A stretch of 64,000 bases of DNA. Origin: Ostreococcus lucimarinus CCE9901. Its lineage: Eukaryota > Chlorophyta > Mamiellophyceae > Mamiellales > Bathycoccaceae. Positions 36,427 through 46,991 of this stretch are shown here, piece by piece (the first letter of the stretch is position 1; every line of letters begins with the position of its first letter). The stretch spans positions 502,501 through 566,500 of the forward strand of contig NC_009362.1 of NCBI RefSeq assembly GCF_000092065.1, read 5' to 3'. The translations under genes were made by a program, and so were the position numbers. The notes beneath the pieces are model-generated. The model made no database searches and was not told the origin of the DNA. It worked only from the letters and a program-made list of their open reading frames with translations.

Positions 36427-37806
36427 TCACGCGGCGAAGGCGACGGCGAAGGCGACGAAAGCGTCGCCGCCGTCGTCCGCCGCGCGTCTTCTAGGACCTA
36501 CGCTAATGCTATGGTGTTTGGCCGTCGTTGGTAACGCGCACGGGTGCTTGATGCCGAACCTGAGCTCGAGCGCGCCGCGAGGCCGGAGTCGCGCGTCGAC
36601 GACGCACTCGGCGGGCGACAGCTCGAGGGCGAGACGGGATTTTCCGTCTCGAGAGAGCTTGAGGGCGTACTTCGTGAGCGGTACGGAGGCCTTGATGATG
36701 GCTTTGATCGTGGTCGTCGAGGACGCGGGCTTGAAATCACGACCGAGCTCGAGGTCGACGCCGTGGGTGCCGCCGCGAAATTTCGTGCGCGCCGCGACTT
36801 GCGCGCGCGATTCCCCGAGACGAGTTCGAGCGACGACGCGCAGTGCGTGCGCGTCGAGCGCGTTCGACGTCGCTCTTAAGTTTAAATCAAGCGCTCGCGC
36901 GTTCGACGGCGGCTTCGAGTGCGCCGTAAACGTGAGGCGAGGCGACGGCTTGGCCAAGTTTCTCGCAAACGCAAACTTGGCGCTCGACGTTCGCGCGGTC
37001 GGTGGCTCGTCGTCTTTGCGCGCCTTCGCTTCGCCCGACTTCTCCACGTCGTCGTCTTCAGCGCCGTGTAACATTTTAAACGCGTCAAACGGCTTCACCG
37101 GCGTGCCGATGGACCACGACTGCGACGTCGGCGCGGCGAAGCCCGAATCCAGCCGCGTCGTCACGCTTTGCCGAAACTCCAACCCAAAATCCCTGTGCAC
37201 GCTCCCGAGCTCCAATTCCGCCTCTCTCGTCAGCGAATGCGCGCTCACCGTCGCGTGAAACGCGCGAAACTCGGCAGAATCGCCGTCGTCCCTCCCCATT
37301 CTCCGCTCCGCGTCGCCCTGCGCGTCCCACCTCGCCTCGCTCGGACACCTCCCGCCCGCCTCCGCGTCGCTCCACACCCGCACCACCCCCCGCGTCCCGC
37401 GCTCGAGCGCCCGCGTCACCGTCACCGCGAACGCCGCGTCCGATCTCTTTCCCGCGCTCTTCTTCCCCCTCGCGCCCTCGCGCGCGTCGTCGTCGTCGTC
37501 GCCGTCGTCTCGCGCGCGTCCCGCGTCTCGCGCGCGTCCCTTCCCCCCTCCCACCGCCCACGCCGGCGCGTACCGCGCCGTCGTCACCGCGCCCCTCGCG
37601 TCGTCGCCCTCGTCGACGTTCGCGCCTCTCGCGTCGCACCGCACCCGCGTCGTCGCCCCTCGCGTCGTCGTCGTCGTCGTCGTCGTCCCGCCGTCGTCTC
37701 CCCGCGCGTCGTCTTCGCGCGTCGCGTCGTCGTCCGGGACGCGCGTCGTCGTCGTATAGGACGCGAACGCGCGCGCGTCGTCGCGCGCACGACGCGCGCC
37801 GGCCAT
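36427..37806 (-). CDS. Beta-strand-rich protein of unknown function
   Basis: The 459-residue frame has a low-complexity, acidic first 120 residues with an eight-threonine run coded by GTC/ACG repeats. The remaining 330 residues alternate short polar-hydrophobic strands (LDLNLRATS, LRVVARTRLG, VDLELGRDF, LELRFGIKHP), as in outer-membrane or outer-envelope beta barrels. This is inferred from pattern only; I recognise no family. It is tandem with and upstream of the lipase gene (136 bp), and divergent from the RING protein. Confidence 0.6.
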   Translation of the reverse strand: MAGARRARDDARAFASYTTTTRVPDDDATREDDARGDDGGTTTTTTTTRGATTRVRCDARGANVDEGDDARGAVTTARYAPAWAVGGGKGRARDAGRARDDGDDDDDAREGARGKKSAGKRSDAAFAVTVTRALERGTRGVVRVWSDAEAGGRCPSEARWDAQGDAERRMGRDDGDSAEFRAFHATVSAHSLTREAELELGSVHRDFGLEFRQSVTTRLDSGFAAPTSQSWSIGTPVKPFDAFKMLHGAEDDDVEKSGEAKARKDDEPPTARTSSAKFAFARNLAKPSPRLTFTAHSKPPSNARALDLNLRATSNALDAHALRVVARTRLGESRAQVAARTKFRGGTHGVDLELGRDFKPASSTTTIKAIIKASVPLTKYALKLSRDGKSRLALELSPAECVVDARLRPRGALELRFGIKHPCALPTTAKHHSISVGPRRRAADDGGDAFVAFAVAFAA

Positions 37807-38132
37807 CGCGCCGTCGTCGGCGCGTCACCGCGCCGCGCGCGTCGCGACGGTTGGCGTCTGCGGGCCGCGACGCACGAAAACCCATAACAGTGCCGACAAT
37901 CCCGCGGCGACCGACCGACCGCCTCGACCCGTCGCGTCCCCGACGCGCGCGCGTATACATACATGTACTACTTGTATACGTGAGATATTTCATACATCGC
38001 GTGCATCGAACGGTATGTTTCAATCACGATCGCGGCGTCACGGAAAGCACCGCCATCGGCGACGCGCGCGGTCGTCCGATCGCGCGATCGCGCGTCGGCG
38101 TTATTATGTATGATGGCCCCGATCGCATGTTA

Positions 38133-38154
38133 TATACGTGAGATCTCACGTATA
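38133..38154. repeat. 22-bp perfect palindrome
   Basis: TATACGTGAGA is followed at once by its exact reverse complement. The half-site TATACGTGAGAT also occurs at 37975-37986. A dimer-bound regulatory site is a reasonable guess. Confidence 0.8.
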
Positions 38155-38184
38155 CAATACATAGCCGCGAAACGATCGGCCGAA

Positions 38185-38202
38185 CGCGCGAGATCTCGCG
38201 CG
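38185..38202. repeat. 18-bp perfect palindrome sharing the GAGATCTC core
   Basis: CGCGCGAGATCTCGCGCG, centred exactly 50 bp from the centre of the 22-bp palindrome, with the same GAGATCTC core. Confidence 0.75.
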
Positions 38203-38401
38203 CGCCGCGAAACGATTGGTCGACCGACGAGCAAAGAGAGGGTTTGCGCGCGCCGCGCGCGAGACGCGCGCGCGCGGTCGCGCGAATCCCGCGTCGGCGC
38301 GCAGCGGGCGATCGCGAGCGCGCGCGGCGTCGCGGCGCGCGAACGCCGCGCGAACACCGCGCGAGACCGCGAATACCGCGTCGTGTCGTCGCGCGCGCGC
38401 G

Positions 38402-38440
38402 CATTCATTCATTCATTCATTCATTCATTCATTCATTCAT
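38402..38440. repeat. CATT tetranucleotide microsatellite
   Basis: Almost ten CATT units in a row, ending 34 bp before the ATG of the RING protein gene. It is presumably in the 5' leader or core promoter and may vary in length. Confidence 0.95.
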
Positions 38441-38474
38441 CGATTCGCGACGCGTTCGGGGGGGATTCGCGGGC

Positions 38475-39842
38475 ATGGGCGAGGGATGGCGGCTCGGGAC
38501 GACGGTGCGGGCGTGCGCGGTGATGGCGGTGGCGATCGCGGGCGCGCGGGCGCGGGCGCGGGCGGTGGAGGGAGGGAAGGGACGCGACGCGCGCGACGCG
38601 GAGGCGAGCGGAGGCGAGGGCGAGGCGACGCGGGAGGAGGAGACGGCGTCGACGACGACGGTGTCGAGGAGCGGGAGCGTGCCGGAGTTTGATGAGGTGC
38701 GGGCGATGTATCACGACGCGATGAACACGCTGAGCACGCTGGATGGGGATCAGGGGTACGACGTGGCGACGCGGGCGTTTGGGCGCATCGCGAATCTGGC
38801 CAAGGAGAGGGGAGATAAGAATTTGGAGTGCGAGGCGGCGTTGATCGTGGCGGAGATCGAGATTAACTCGCTGCGGAGGATGTATGCGGTGTATGAGCGC
38901 GATGCCGTGCACGATGGGATCGATGCGTCGCAGTTTGAACGCATCACGCAGACGACGCTCAAGTTGGCGTACGACAACGGCGATAAGATTTCCGAGGCGC
39001 GCGCGCACTTGGCGGTTGGAGATTACTATTCCATGGCGGTGAACGATCACGTGGCGGCGCTGGAGCACTACGGACTCGCGCGCGAGTTCGCGCGCGATGA
39101 AGGAATCTTGCCCGTCGAGACTGAGGCGTGTCGAAGGATGCGGTGGACGCAGAGCATTCGAGGCGACGTCGACGGCGCCGTGGCGCTCTCGCGCGAAGTC
39201 TTACGACTCACGCGCGAGTACGTCGCGATGTTGAATGACGAGAAGGAGTCCTCGAAAAGGGACGCGACAGTACCCCTGATGCTTCGTGAGCATTGGTACT
39301 TGGGTGGGTACGAAAATCAAGAGGTGTACGCGCTCAAGGAGCACGGGTGCACGCTTCGCGGCGAGACGCGTTTGTTGTCGAGGCCGCTTGTTTTGGAAAA
39401 GTACCAAGACGAAGCCGTGCGAACGTTCGAGGAAGCGATAGCGACGCTCGATTCGCACTGGAAGCGCAGCGAAAGCTCGTTCGAGACCGACGCGGAGGGC
39501 GCGGCGATAAAATTGAGTCTTTTGGCGCATCTCGGAGACATTTTAGACAACGACCTCGAGCGCACGCCAGAGAACCACGCGTCTGCCGTCGAGTACAGGA
39601 GAACGTACAACGAACTGAAACCAGGATCATTCGGCTCGAATGTCACGTGCGCACTGTGCGAAGAACCGCTCGGCGGTCTATCCATAGACGACGCGAGGAT
39701 CCAGATGACGTACGCCTGGGACGCGTGCGAATCCAGTCATCACTTCCATTCCGCGTGTCTCGAGGCGGCGTTCGACGAGACGGCGCACGCGGGATGTCCT
39801 GGATGCAAGGCTGAAATCCAATCGACGGCGACGTCAAATTAA
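38475..39842 (+). CDS. Secreted/ER protein with TPR-like helices and C-terminal RING-like zinc finger
   Basis: The 455-residue protein begins MGEGWRLGTTVRAC followed by a hydrophobic AVMAVAIAGA, which looks like a cleavable signal peptide. A Glu/Thr-rich linker follows, and residues about 80-380 are helical with TPR-like spacing (ARAHLAVGDYYSMAVNDHVAALEHYGLAR). The C-terminus holds CALCEEPLGG, CESSHHFHSACLEAAF and CPGCKAE, a RING-type set of Cys and His. Most RING proteins are cytosolic ubiquitin ligases; one entering the ER with no further membrane span is unusual. The signal may be a membrane anchor or plastid signal instead. The ATG at 38475 is the only one that gives this N-terminus. Confidence 0.65.
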   Translation: MGEGWRLGTTVRACAVMAVAIAGARARARAVEGGKGRDARDAEASGGEGEATREEETASTTTVSRSGSVPEFDEVRAMYHDAMNTLSTLDGDQGYDVATRAFGRIANLAKERGDKNLECEAALIVAEIEINSLRRMYAVYERDAVHDGIDASQFERITQTTLKLAYDNGDKISEARAHLAVGDYYSMAVNDHVAALEHYGLAREFARDEGILPVETEACRRMRWTQSIRGDVDGAVALSREVLRLTREYVAMLNDEKESSKRDATVPLMLREHWYLGGYENQEVYALKEHGCTLRGETRLLSRPLVLEKYQDEAVRTFEEAIATLDSHWKRSESSFETDAEGAAIKLSLLAHLGDILDNDLERTPENHASAVEYRRTYNELKPGSFGSNVTCALCEEPLGGLSIDDARIQMTYAWDACESSHHFHSACLEAAFDETAHAGCPGCKAEIQSTATSN

Positions 39843-39880
39843 GTAGAACATTAGATGAGACAGAACATAGAACACCCGGG

Positions 39881-39900
39881 TCGCGAAGGCAACTTCGCGA
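39881..39900 (+). other. 3'-UTR hairpin with GCAA tetraloop
   Basis: TCGCGAAG and CTTCGCGA form a perfect 8-bp stem around GCAA, a GNRA tetraloop, 38 nt after the stop of the RING protein gene. It may act in 3'-end formation or RNA stability. Confidence 0.5.
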
Positions 39901-39985
39901 TCTGCACACCATCGTGGTCGTTTGTAACAACCTTCTCAGAATAGACCGATGACTATTTTTGTCCCGCCTCACTCGGGCGCGCGCG

Positions 39986-40631
39986 ATGACGATCGAAACA
40001 ACGCAATCGCCGCCGCCCGCGTCGAATTGGTGCGTCTCGCGCGTGCGTCCGTCTTGAGCGCGCGCGCCACCCTCGTCTCGCCTCGCGACTCCAAAGAGTC
40101 AAACGCCGCTTCGACTGACTGACGCGGTTCTCGCGCAGCGCTCTTGGAAGTGCCCAGAGACTCGAACGCCGCGGCGGATCCCTCGTGGCCATCCCACACT
40201 ACGTGAAAAAGACAGGGTACCGAGCCGCGAACGCGTACGGCGCGAGGCCGGTCTTCGTCGCCGAAACGACATCCGCGAGCGCGCAACAGAAGGTTCTCGG
40301 CGCCGCGCGCGACGCCGGCGGTCGAGGCAAAGGCACCGCCCGAAAAGCGCTCATGCCCTACGCCCCCGACGCGCCGCGAAACCGTCCTCGCGGGAGTTTG
40401 CAAAACACCATCGGTCGCCGATTCGGCCCGTCGTGCGCGGCGACGCTCAAGCGCGAACGCTACCGCGGCGCGAGCTCGATTTCTCTCGCCGACGGTTCCA
40501 TCCACGAGCCCTGGCGCACGACCAATCAAGTCATGGTCCCATCTCAACGCGTGGTTCAGACCACCGGATTAGACAATCCCGGCATCTCGTCGACGATCGC
40601 CAAGCGCGTGCACGCCTCGCAGCGCCGATAG
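39986..40631 (+). CDS. Small basic protein of unknown function, one intron
   Basis: Exons 39986-40029 and 40139-40631 give about 178 residues. Exon 2 has no in-frame ATG before its conserved-looking part, but joining the first exon gives an ATG start (MTIETTQSPPP). The protein is basic and Gly/Arg-rich with motifs IPHYVKKTGYRAANAYG, HEPWRTTNQVMVPSQRVVQ and TTGLDNPGIS. The short Pro/Trp/Asn motifs resemble those of microtubule-associated proteins, but I cannot assign a family. A minus frame covering the same bases is arginine-rich and lacks the splice signals, so the plus frame is preferred. Confidence 0.55.
40030..40138 (+). other. Predicted intron of the small basic protein gene
   Basis: The 109-nt intron starts GTGCGTCT, has CTGACTGAC about 19 nt before the end, and ends CGCGCAG. 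It joins TG and C as a Cys codon. Confidence 0.6.
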
Positions 40632-40713
40632 CGCGCGCATTGTAATCGTCGCGTCTCGCGCGCTTTAAAGCTTCCCACAGCCGCCACTTTCGCCATTTCG
40701 AGACGCGCGCGCG

Positions 40714-43700
40714 ATGTACGCCGACGGCATCGACGACGACGACGACCGGCGTCGAGATGACGACGACGACGACCGCGCGGGCGCGCTCGTGGGCGGCTTG
40801 GAGCTCCGCGCGCCGCGCGACGCCGCGACCAATCCGCGCGGTCCCGGTGGATCGACCTCGCGCTTGGGACTCGACGCACTCGCGCACGCGAAGCGACGCG
40901 AGAAGCGCGCGCGCGAGAGCGCGCTGTCGTTCTCACTCGACGCCGAGGACGACGCGGGAGAGGCGCGCGCGAGGCGCGGGGTAGAAGGCGAGAGCAGAGG
41001 ACAGCGGGACGGGAAACAATTCAGAGCGCGCCGGGACGAAACGCCGTCGCATCCGGGAGGACTGAACGCGCACGCCAAGGAAGCGATCGATCGACGCAGA
41101 AAAGATGGAAAGTTTGGACGGGGGTTGCAGGCGCGACGTGAGGATGAACGGGATGGCGAAGATGCGGACGGGCGGCGACGGAGTTGGCGCGGCGACGACG
41201 GCGAGTGGGAGGAGACGCCGAGGAGAGATCGAGACGGACGGATGATGACGCCGAAGTTCGCGAAACATGGATCGTGGGATGATATCGCGGCGCAACCGGC
41301 GACGGCGCGGAGTGGGTCTGGAGGTGGGTGGAGCGGGAACGCGTCGAGCAGTCAACGGTCGCATTCGTTGCGCTTTGAGATGGATACGCCCGCGGCAACG
41401 CCGAGTTGGAAATCCAATGCCTGGGCCACGGGGGCGATGGCGAACGCAAACAAGTTTGTTACCGAAGGTACCGCCGTCGCGGCCGAAGATGACGACGCGC
41501 CAGCCCCGGATGACGACGCGGAGAAGGTTTTGGATCGCGCGTGGTACGACGACGACGAGGGCGGCGGCGCGCACGGCGACGCGCACAACCCTTTTAACAC
41601 GAACGCACGGGATGAGGCGCGTTACGCGAACAAAGAACAAGAATACGCGAAAAGGTTGACTCGACGCGACGGGTCGCTCATGTCCATGGCTGCGTCGCGA
41701 CGCGTCAGTCAACTCAACGCCGATTCAAATCAATGGGAAGAAAATCGTATGATGACGTCCGGTGTGATTCGCACCAAGGAAATTGATTTGGATTTTGATG
41801 ACATGGAAGAAAACCGCGCGGTTTTGCTCGTGCACGACACGAAACCGCCATTCTTAGACGGCCGTATGGTGTTCACGAAGCAGCAAGAGACTGTCGTACC
41901 GGTGAAGGACGTCACGAGCGACATGGCGCAAATCGCGCGCAAAGGAAGCGCGTTGGTGAAGGAAGTGCGTACGAAGCGAGAGGAGAACAAAGGTCGGGAT
42001 CGATTTTGGGAAATGAAAGGGTCGAAGATGGGATCGATCACGGGTACGACACAAGCTGAAAACAAGGAAGCCGCGGAAAACGCGCAAGCGGCGAAAGGTC
42101 GCGATGACGACAGACCAGACGTCGTCGGCGCGGACGGCGAAATCGATTTCAAGGCTGGCGCCAAGTTTGCCGAGCACATGAAAGGTTCGAAGGCGAGCGC
42201 ACAAAGCGAGTTCGCGAAGACGAAGACGATCAAAGAACAGCGTGAGTTCTTACCTGTGTACGGTTGTCGCGAAGACTTGATGCATGTCATTCGCGAAAAT
42301 CAAATCGTAGTCGTCGTCGGCGAAACCGGAAGCGGTAAGACGACGCAAATGACGCAATACATGCACGAGGAAGGTTACTCCACATTCGGGATGGTCGGTT
42401 GCACTCAACCCCGTCGTGTAGCTGCAATGAGCGTCGCGAAGCGTGTGAGCGAGGAAATGGGCTGTGAACTAGGTAAGGAAGTCGGTTACGCCATTCGATT
42501 CGAGGACTGCACGGGGCCTGATACGATTATCAAGTACATGACGGATGGCGTGCTTCTTCGAGAAACTTTGCGCGAACCTGATCTTAACATGTACAGCTGT
42601 ATCATCATGGACGAAGCGCACGAACGATCGTTACACACTGACGTTCTATTCGGTATTCTGAAGAAAGTTGTCGCGCGCCGTCGCGATTTCAAGCTCATCG
42701 TCACGTCGGCGACGTTGAACGCAGAAAAGTTTAGTAACTTCTTTGGATCGGTGCCGGTTTTCCACATTCCTGGTCGCACGTTCCCGGTCGATATTCTGTA
42801 CTCCAAGACACCCGTGGAGGATTACGTCGAAGCTGCGGTGAAGCAAGCGCTCACTGTGCATCTCTCGTCGGGACCGGGTGACATTTTGATCTTCATGACG
42901 GGTCAAGAAGAAATCGAGACGGTGACGTACACGTTGGAAGAGCGCGTCGAGCAGTTGATGAGCGAAGGCACGTGTCCACCGCTGAACGTTTTACCAATCT
43001 ACTCACAACTCCCGAGCGATTTGCAGGCGAAGATTTTTCAAGACGCAGAGGATGGTAACCGAAAGTGCATCGTCAGTACGAACATCGCGGAGACGTCGCT
43101 CACGCTCGACGGCGTCATGTACGTCATCGACAGTGGTTATTGCAAACTTTCAGTGTTTAATCCTCGAATGGGTATGAATGCTTTGCAAGTTTTCCCTTGC
43201 GCGCAAGCTGCGGTGAATCAACGCAGCGGCCGCGCCGGTCGTACTGGACCAGGGACGTGCTATCGCCTGTACACGGAGATGGCGTTCAAGCACGAAATGC
43301 TCGTCTCGACGGTTCCCGAGATTCAACGCACCAACTTGGGTAACGTCGTGTTACTTTTGAAGTCGCTCAACGTGGATAACTTGTTAGATTTTGACTTCAT
43401 GGATCCTCCTCCCCAAGAAAATATCTTGAACAGCATGTATTCCCTGTGGATTTTAGGCGCGCTCGACAACACTGGCGGGCTCACGAAACTCGGCTCGAAG
43501 ATGGTTGAGTTTCCCGTCGACCCGCCGCTGGCGCAGATGCTCATCAAAGCGGAAGAAACGGGCTGCTCGAACGAAATGCTCACCGTCGTCGCGATGTTAT
43601 CGGTTCCGTCAGTGTGGTTCAGGCCGAAGGATCGAGAGGAAGAATCCGACGCCGCGCGCGAAAAGTTCTTCGTTCCCGAAAGCGACCACTTGACGTTGCT

Positions 43701-44406
43701 CAACGTGTACCAGCAATGGAAAAATAACGGGTACAGGAACGATTGGTGCAACAAGCATTTCATTCAGGGCAAAGGTCTGAAGAAAGGTAGAGAGGTGCGC
43801 GCGCAATTGATGGATATCATGAAGCAACAGAAAATCCCGCTCGTGAGCTGTGGGCAAGATTGGGACGTCTGCCGTCGATCCATCGCCGCCGCGTACTTTC
43901 ATCAAGCGGCGCGTTTGAAAGGCGTCGGTGAGTATGTCAATGCTCGCAATGGTATGCCTTGCCACCTTCATCCGAGCTCAGCGCTTTATGGTCTGGGTTA
44001 CACTCCTGATTACGTCGTATACCACGAACTCATCATGACATCGAAAGAATACATGCAATGCGTCACCGCCGTCGAACCGCACTGGCTCGCCGAATTCGGA
44101 CCGATGTTTTTCACGCTCAAGGAGAGCCATTCGAGCATGTTGAAATCAAAGGCGAAGCGCAAAGAGGACAAGGCGAAGATGGAGGCTGAAATGCAAGCTA
44201 AACGCGATGAGGAAGCACAGCTGCAAGAAGCGCAGCGCACGCGAGAAGAAGATCGCCGCGCGAGACAAAGGAGTCAAATCGTGACGCCGGGGCAACGCAG
44301 CGCGGCGACGACGCCGCGCGTAGATTACGGAACGTCGCGTCCCCCATCGAGCGTTCGGCGCGGTGCGGGTGGCCGGACGCCGGGAAGAAAACGCTTTGGA
44401 CTATAG
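40714..44406 (+). CDS. PRP16: Spliceosomal DEAH-box helicase PRP16/DHX38
   Basis: The 1230-residue protein has a charged, disordered first 480 residues with the DHX38-type TPxxxPSWKxNxW segment ([13 protein letters not shown]). The DEAH core follows: GETGSGKT near residue 535, [24 protein letters not shown] near 632, SAT near 664, [18 protein letters not shown] and [12 protein letters not shown]. The OB-fold region and a basic C-terminus ending [10 protein letters not shown] complete it. PRP16 remodels the spliceosome after the first splicing step and proofreads branch-site choice. Its presence agrees with the spliceosomal introns found in this window. The gene is a single exon and converges on SEC23 with a 54-bp gap. 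Confidence 0.95.
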   Translation: MYADGIDDDDDRRRDDDDDDRAGALVGGLELRAPRDAATNPRGPGGSTSRLGLDALAHAKRREKRARESALSFSLDAEDDAGEARARRGVEGESRGQRDGKQFRARRDETPSHPGGLNAHAKEAIDRRRKDGKFGRGLQARREDERDGEDADGRRRSWRGDDGEWEETPRRDRDGRMMTPKFAKHGSWDDIAAQPATARSGSGGGWSGNASSSQRSHSLRFEMDTPAATPSWKSNAWATGAMANANKFVTEGTAVAAEDDDAPAPDDDAEKVLDRAWYDDDEGGGAHGDAHNPFNTNARDEARYANKEQEYAKRLTRRDGSLMSMAASRRVSQLNADSNQWEENRMMTSGVIRTKEIDLDFDDMEENRAVLLVHDTKPPFLDGRMVFTKQQETVVPVKDVTSDMAQIARKGSALVKEVRTKREENKGRDRFWEMKGSKMGSITGTTQAENKEAAENAQAAKGRDDDRPDVVGADGEIDFKAGAKFAEHMKGSKASAQSEFAKTKTIKEQREFLPVYGCREDLMHVIRENQIVVVVGETGSGKTTQMTQYMHEEGYSTFGMVGCTQPRRVAAMSVAKRVSEEMGCELGKEVGYAIRFEDCTGPDTIIKYMTDGVLLRETLREPDLNMYSCIIMDEAHERSLHTDVLFGILKKVVARRRDFKLIVTSATLNAEKFSNFFGSVPVFHIPGRTFPVDILYSKTPVEDYVEAAVKQALTVHLSSGPGDILIFMTGQEEIETVTYTLEERVEQLMSEGTCPPLNVLPIYSQLPSDLQAKIFQDAEDGNRKCIVSTNIAETSLTLDGVMYVIDSGYCKLSVFNPRMGMNALQVFPCAQAAVNQRSGRAGRTGPGTCYRLYTEMAFKHEMLVSTVPEIQRTNLGNVVLLLKSLNVDNLLDFDFMDPPPQENILNSMYSLWILGALDNTGGLTKLGSKMVEFPVDPPLAQMLIKAEETGCSNEMLTVVAMLSVPSVWFRPKDREEESDAAREKFFVPESDHLTLLNVYQQWKNNGYRNDWCNKHFIQGKGLKKGREVRAQLMDIMKQQKIPLVSCGQDWDVCRRSIAAAYFHQAARLKGVGEYVNARNGMPCHLHPSSALYGLGYTPDYVVYHELIMTSKEYMQCVTAVEPHWLAEFGPMFFTLKESHSSMLKSKAKRKEDKAKMEAEMQAKRDEEAQLQEAQRTREEDRRARQRSQIVTPGQRSAATTPRVDYGTSRPPSSVRRGAGGRTPGRKRFGL

Positions 44407-44460
44407 ATAGGATTGTAGATTAGCTAATTTTAGACAACCATTACAACGTTTCTAGTCATC

Positions 44461-46905
44461 TCAGTTAGTGGTAACCGCTAAGCGCTTCAAATGATCCATG
44501 AACACTTGCAGACTCACGTCATCCGTGAAAATGATGTCCGATCCGCCACCCATCGTCGCGCTCGAGTTGTACGTCGCGCTCGGATTCAATTTGGCCAACA
44601 AAAAGCGCGCCTGAGAGCCGTGCTGATCGCAATCAACCAAACGCGGCACGGGGAATCTAGTGGCGATTATTTGTTCCGCCTCCGCCTTGGGCGCCGCGAG
44701 CAAGTCTTTGAACGCCACGTGCTCTGGCTGATCTTGATAGTTCGCCTTTCGCCACTGCGCGATCGTCATACCGTGGAAAACGACAACACTGAAGTAAGCG
44801 TCGAGGACCAAGATTTTGTCCGCGGCGATCGAGCACACGTCCAGCAATACGGGCTCGGGAGGACCGTTGAAGGAGTACGCCGTCAACGTGGGTTGAATCA
44901 TCACCAACGAATTGAAGACGTTTTCACGCATCAAAATCATGCGGAAATACGCCGTCTCGTCGGGCGAATTGTTGAACACTTGCACGAACTGCGATCGTCG
45001 CAAGTTGAACATGAACTGCGGGTAAATGCTAAATTGCGGCATGAGCTGAAACGAATGCGGATCGTCCTTTCTGTAATCGCCAAAGCGCTGGCACAGCTGG
45101 ATGAGCTTGCGATCGAGCCATCTCGTCGCCGCGGGGCAATCCGTTTCTTCCTCAGTCTCCATCTTCCAAGACAACTGCCTAGCGACGAGCACGGCTGCGG
45201 CTTCTTGATCGAACCCGGCGGCGATGTCGTTCAAATTTTGTCCTTCGGTCCAACGACGACTCGTCGTGATGACGCGCATGCGCGTCTCGCCGCTGGGGAG
45301 CGTGTACGTGCACAGAAATTGCAGGTAAAACTGTTGCGCTTGCTGCCCTTGCATGGCCATCGGCTGTTGATCTTTCCCACCCGGATTCGCAACATCAAAG
45401 TACACCGCCAGAGACGTTTCGTTCGTGAGTGTGCAAAGCTTCCACGCCGTCGTTCCGCCGCTACCGATGGGCGTGTCGCTCGTCGCGCCTGGCAAACCTT
45501 TTCGATCGAGCGCAGCGCATGGTCCGATCACCCCCGCTGTCCTCACGTCGCGGCTCGTGATTACTTCGAACTGTCCGTTGTACGCGATTCCCAATCCACC
45601 CTCAGCGTCTGGGGCGAAAAGTTTTTGAAACGACGTCTTGAACACGGTGTGCGAAAACGACTCAGCCAGCACGACGTTCCCGCCAGTCTTTTCCACGCAA
45701 ACTTTCATCTCCGCCAGTCCGACTTGATCGAGCGCGCACGCGAACACGTCCAACACGTGTCCATTCGCGCACAGGTTGATCGCCACCTGTTCGTAATACT
45801 TTTTGGCCTTGTGATAAAACGGCGCCGCGCCCTTGACTATGTCCTTGTGCGATCGCACCGCCTGCTCCATATCTTTCGCCACGATCGTTCCACCTCCATC
45901 CGTAGCCGCGCCGCCGGTGAATAACATCGCCCTCGCGTTCATCCCGATCGCGGACGTGGACAACAGACAAGACGCCACCATGAGCGCCGTGCCCGTGCAT
46001 CGCGACCGTCGGCACGACGGCAACGGCGCGAACGCGTCTCGCTGCAATTCCTCCAAAATCGCCGTAAACTGAAATTCACACTCGCTCAGCGGCACCAAGA
46101 ACTTGCTCGTCGGCATCGCTCCCGGGTGTGCGCCGTTCATCCCCGGCTGCGCGCCCGCCATCCCCGGAGCTCGACCGTTCGTCTGCCGGTGCCCGCCCCC
46201 GAGCGTCAACTGGTCCTTAATCTGCTGTTGCGTAAACTCCTTATTTCCCCGAAACACGTACGATTTCGGGCAATCCGCGAACCCCAACTCGTGCACGTGC
46301 ACGTGCGTCCCGAACGTCACCAACCCAACCCGCGCGTCCTCCGGCAACAGACTCAGCGCCTGCGTCAGCGCCTGCTTCAGCGCCGTCAACTCCTCCTCCT
46401 CCGCGCACGCGTCGACGACGAACAGATACCCCGGTCCGCATCCCGTCCCCTGTCCCGCTCGCGGCACCGCGTACTCTATCGTCGTGTAGCTCGGGAACAG
46501 CTCCGCCGGCAGATTCGTCTCGCTCAGCGCGTTGTAGTGCGGCGGAAAGTGATTCCTCGCGTGGCACAGGCAGCACACCCAGATCTTGCTCGCGAAATCC
46601 ACCCTCGCGTACGGGTTCAGCCCCCCCCCGCACCCCTTGCACCGCACGCACTCGTACGGCACGCGCGGCGCGACCTCCGACGCGATCTCTCGCAGCGGCG
46701 TGACGACCGCGCCGAACGGCACGACGCACTTCGTCATCTCGGCTCGCGAATTCGCCACCACGTTCCACGACATTCGCACGCCGTCGCACGCCTCCAGCGC
46801 GCTCCAATCCACGCCCGCGCGCGCGACATCGTTGGCGCTCCGCGCGCGCGCCGCGGGGTCGTCGCGCGACGCCATGACGGCGTCGTCGTGTGCCGATCGA
46901 CGCAT
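44461..46905 (-). CDS. SEC23: COPII coat protein SEC23
   Basis: The roughly 814-residue protein is SEC23, the inner COPII coat subunit and GTPase-activating protein for SAR1. The family opening [20 protein letters not shown] is followed by a zinc finger with four Cys (CVRCKGCGG and CCLC). A von Willebrand-like trunk begins [19 protein letters not shown]. The central [17 protein letters not shown] and the gelsolin-like C-terminal part ([13 protein letters not shown]) are present. A Gly/Ala/Met-rich loop ([13 protein letters not shown]) is inserted in the trunk. In-frame ATGs lie at 46905 and 46875; the latter gives [10 protein letters not shown]. It is divergent from AFG1 with about 90 bp between starts. 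Confidence 0.95.
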   Translation of the reverse strand: MRRSAHDDAVMASRDDPAARARSANDVARAGVDWSALEACDGVRMSWNVVANSRAEMTKCVVPFGAVVTPLREIASEVAPRVPYECVRCKGCGGGLNPYARVDFASKIWVCCLCHARNHFPPHYNALSETNLPAELFPSYTTIEYAVPRAGQGTGCGPGYLFVVDACAEEEELTALKQALTQALSLLPEDARVGLVTFGTHVHVHELGFADCPKSYVFRGNKEFTQQQIKDQLTLGGGHRQTNGRAPGMAGAQPGMNGAHPGAMPTSKFLVPLSECEFQFTAILEELQRDAFAPLPSCRRSRCTGTALMVASCLLSTSAIGMNARAMLFTGGAATDGGGTIVAKDMEQAVRSHKDIVKGAAPFYHKAKKYYEQVAINLCANGHVLDVFACALDQVGLAEMKVCVEKTGGNVVLAESFSHTVFKTSFQKLFAPDAEGGLGIAYNGQFEVITSRDVRTAGVIGPCAALDRKGLPGATSDTPIGSGGTTAWKLCTLTNETSLAVYFDVANPGGKDQQPMAMQGQQAQQFYLQFLCTYTLPSGETRMRVITTSRRWTEGQNLNDIAAGFDQEAAAVLVARQLSWKMETEEETDCPAATRWLDRKLIQLCQRFGDYRKDDPHSFQLMPQFSIYPQFMFNLRRSQFVQVFNNSPDETAYFRMILMRENVFNSLVMIQPTLTAYSFNGPPEPVLLDVCSIAADKILVLDAYFSVVVFHGMTIAQWRKANYQDQPEHVAFKDLLAAPKAEAEQIIATRFPVPRLVDCDQHGSQARFLLAKLNPSATYNSSATMGGGSDIIFTDDVSLQVFMDHLKRLAVTTN

Positions 46906-46991
46906 TCGCGCCAACGAATCATCACCTCATTCGACGAATCGACGCGCGACGACGCGCGCACACGGCGACGCGCGCCGGATCGCGTCGCGCG

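Larger units (their letters stand above)
37807..38474. promoter_or_regulatory. Long divergent region with AT islands and palindromes
   Basis: At 668 bp this is the longest gap in the window. Two AT-rich islands (about 37950-38030 and 38100-38165) carry repeated TATACGTGAGAT words, a 22-bp perfect palindrome and an 18-bp palindrome, followed by a CATT microsatellite. No credible coding frame is present. It serves two divergent genes. Confidence 0.6.
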
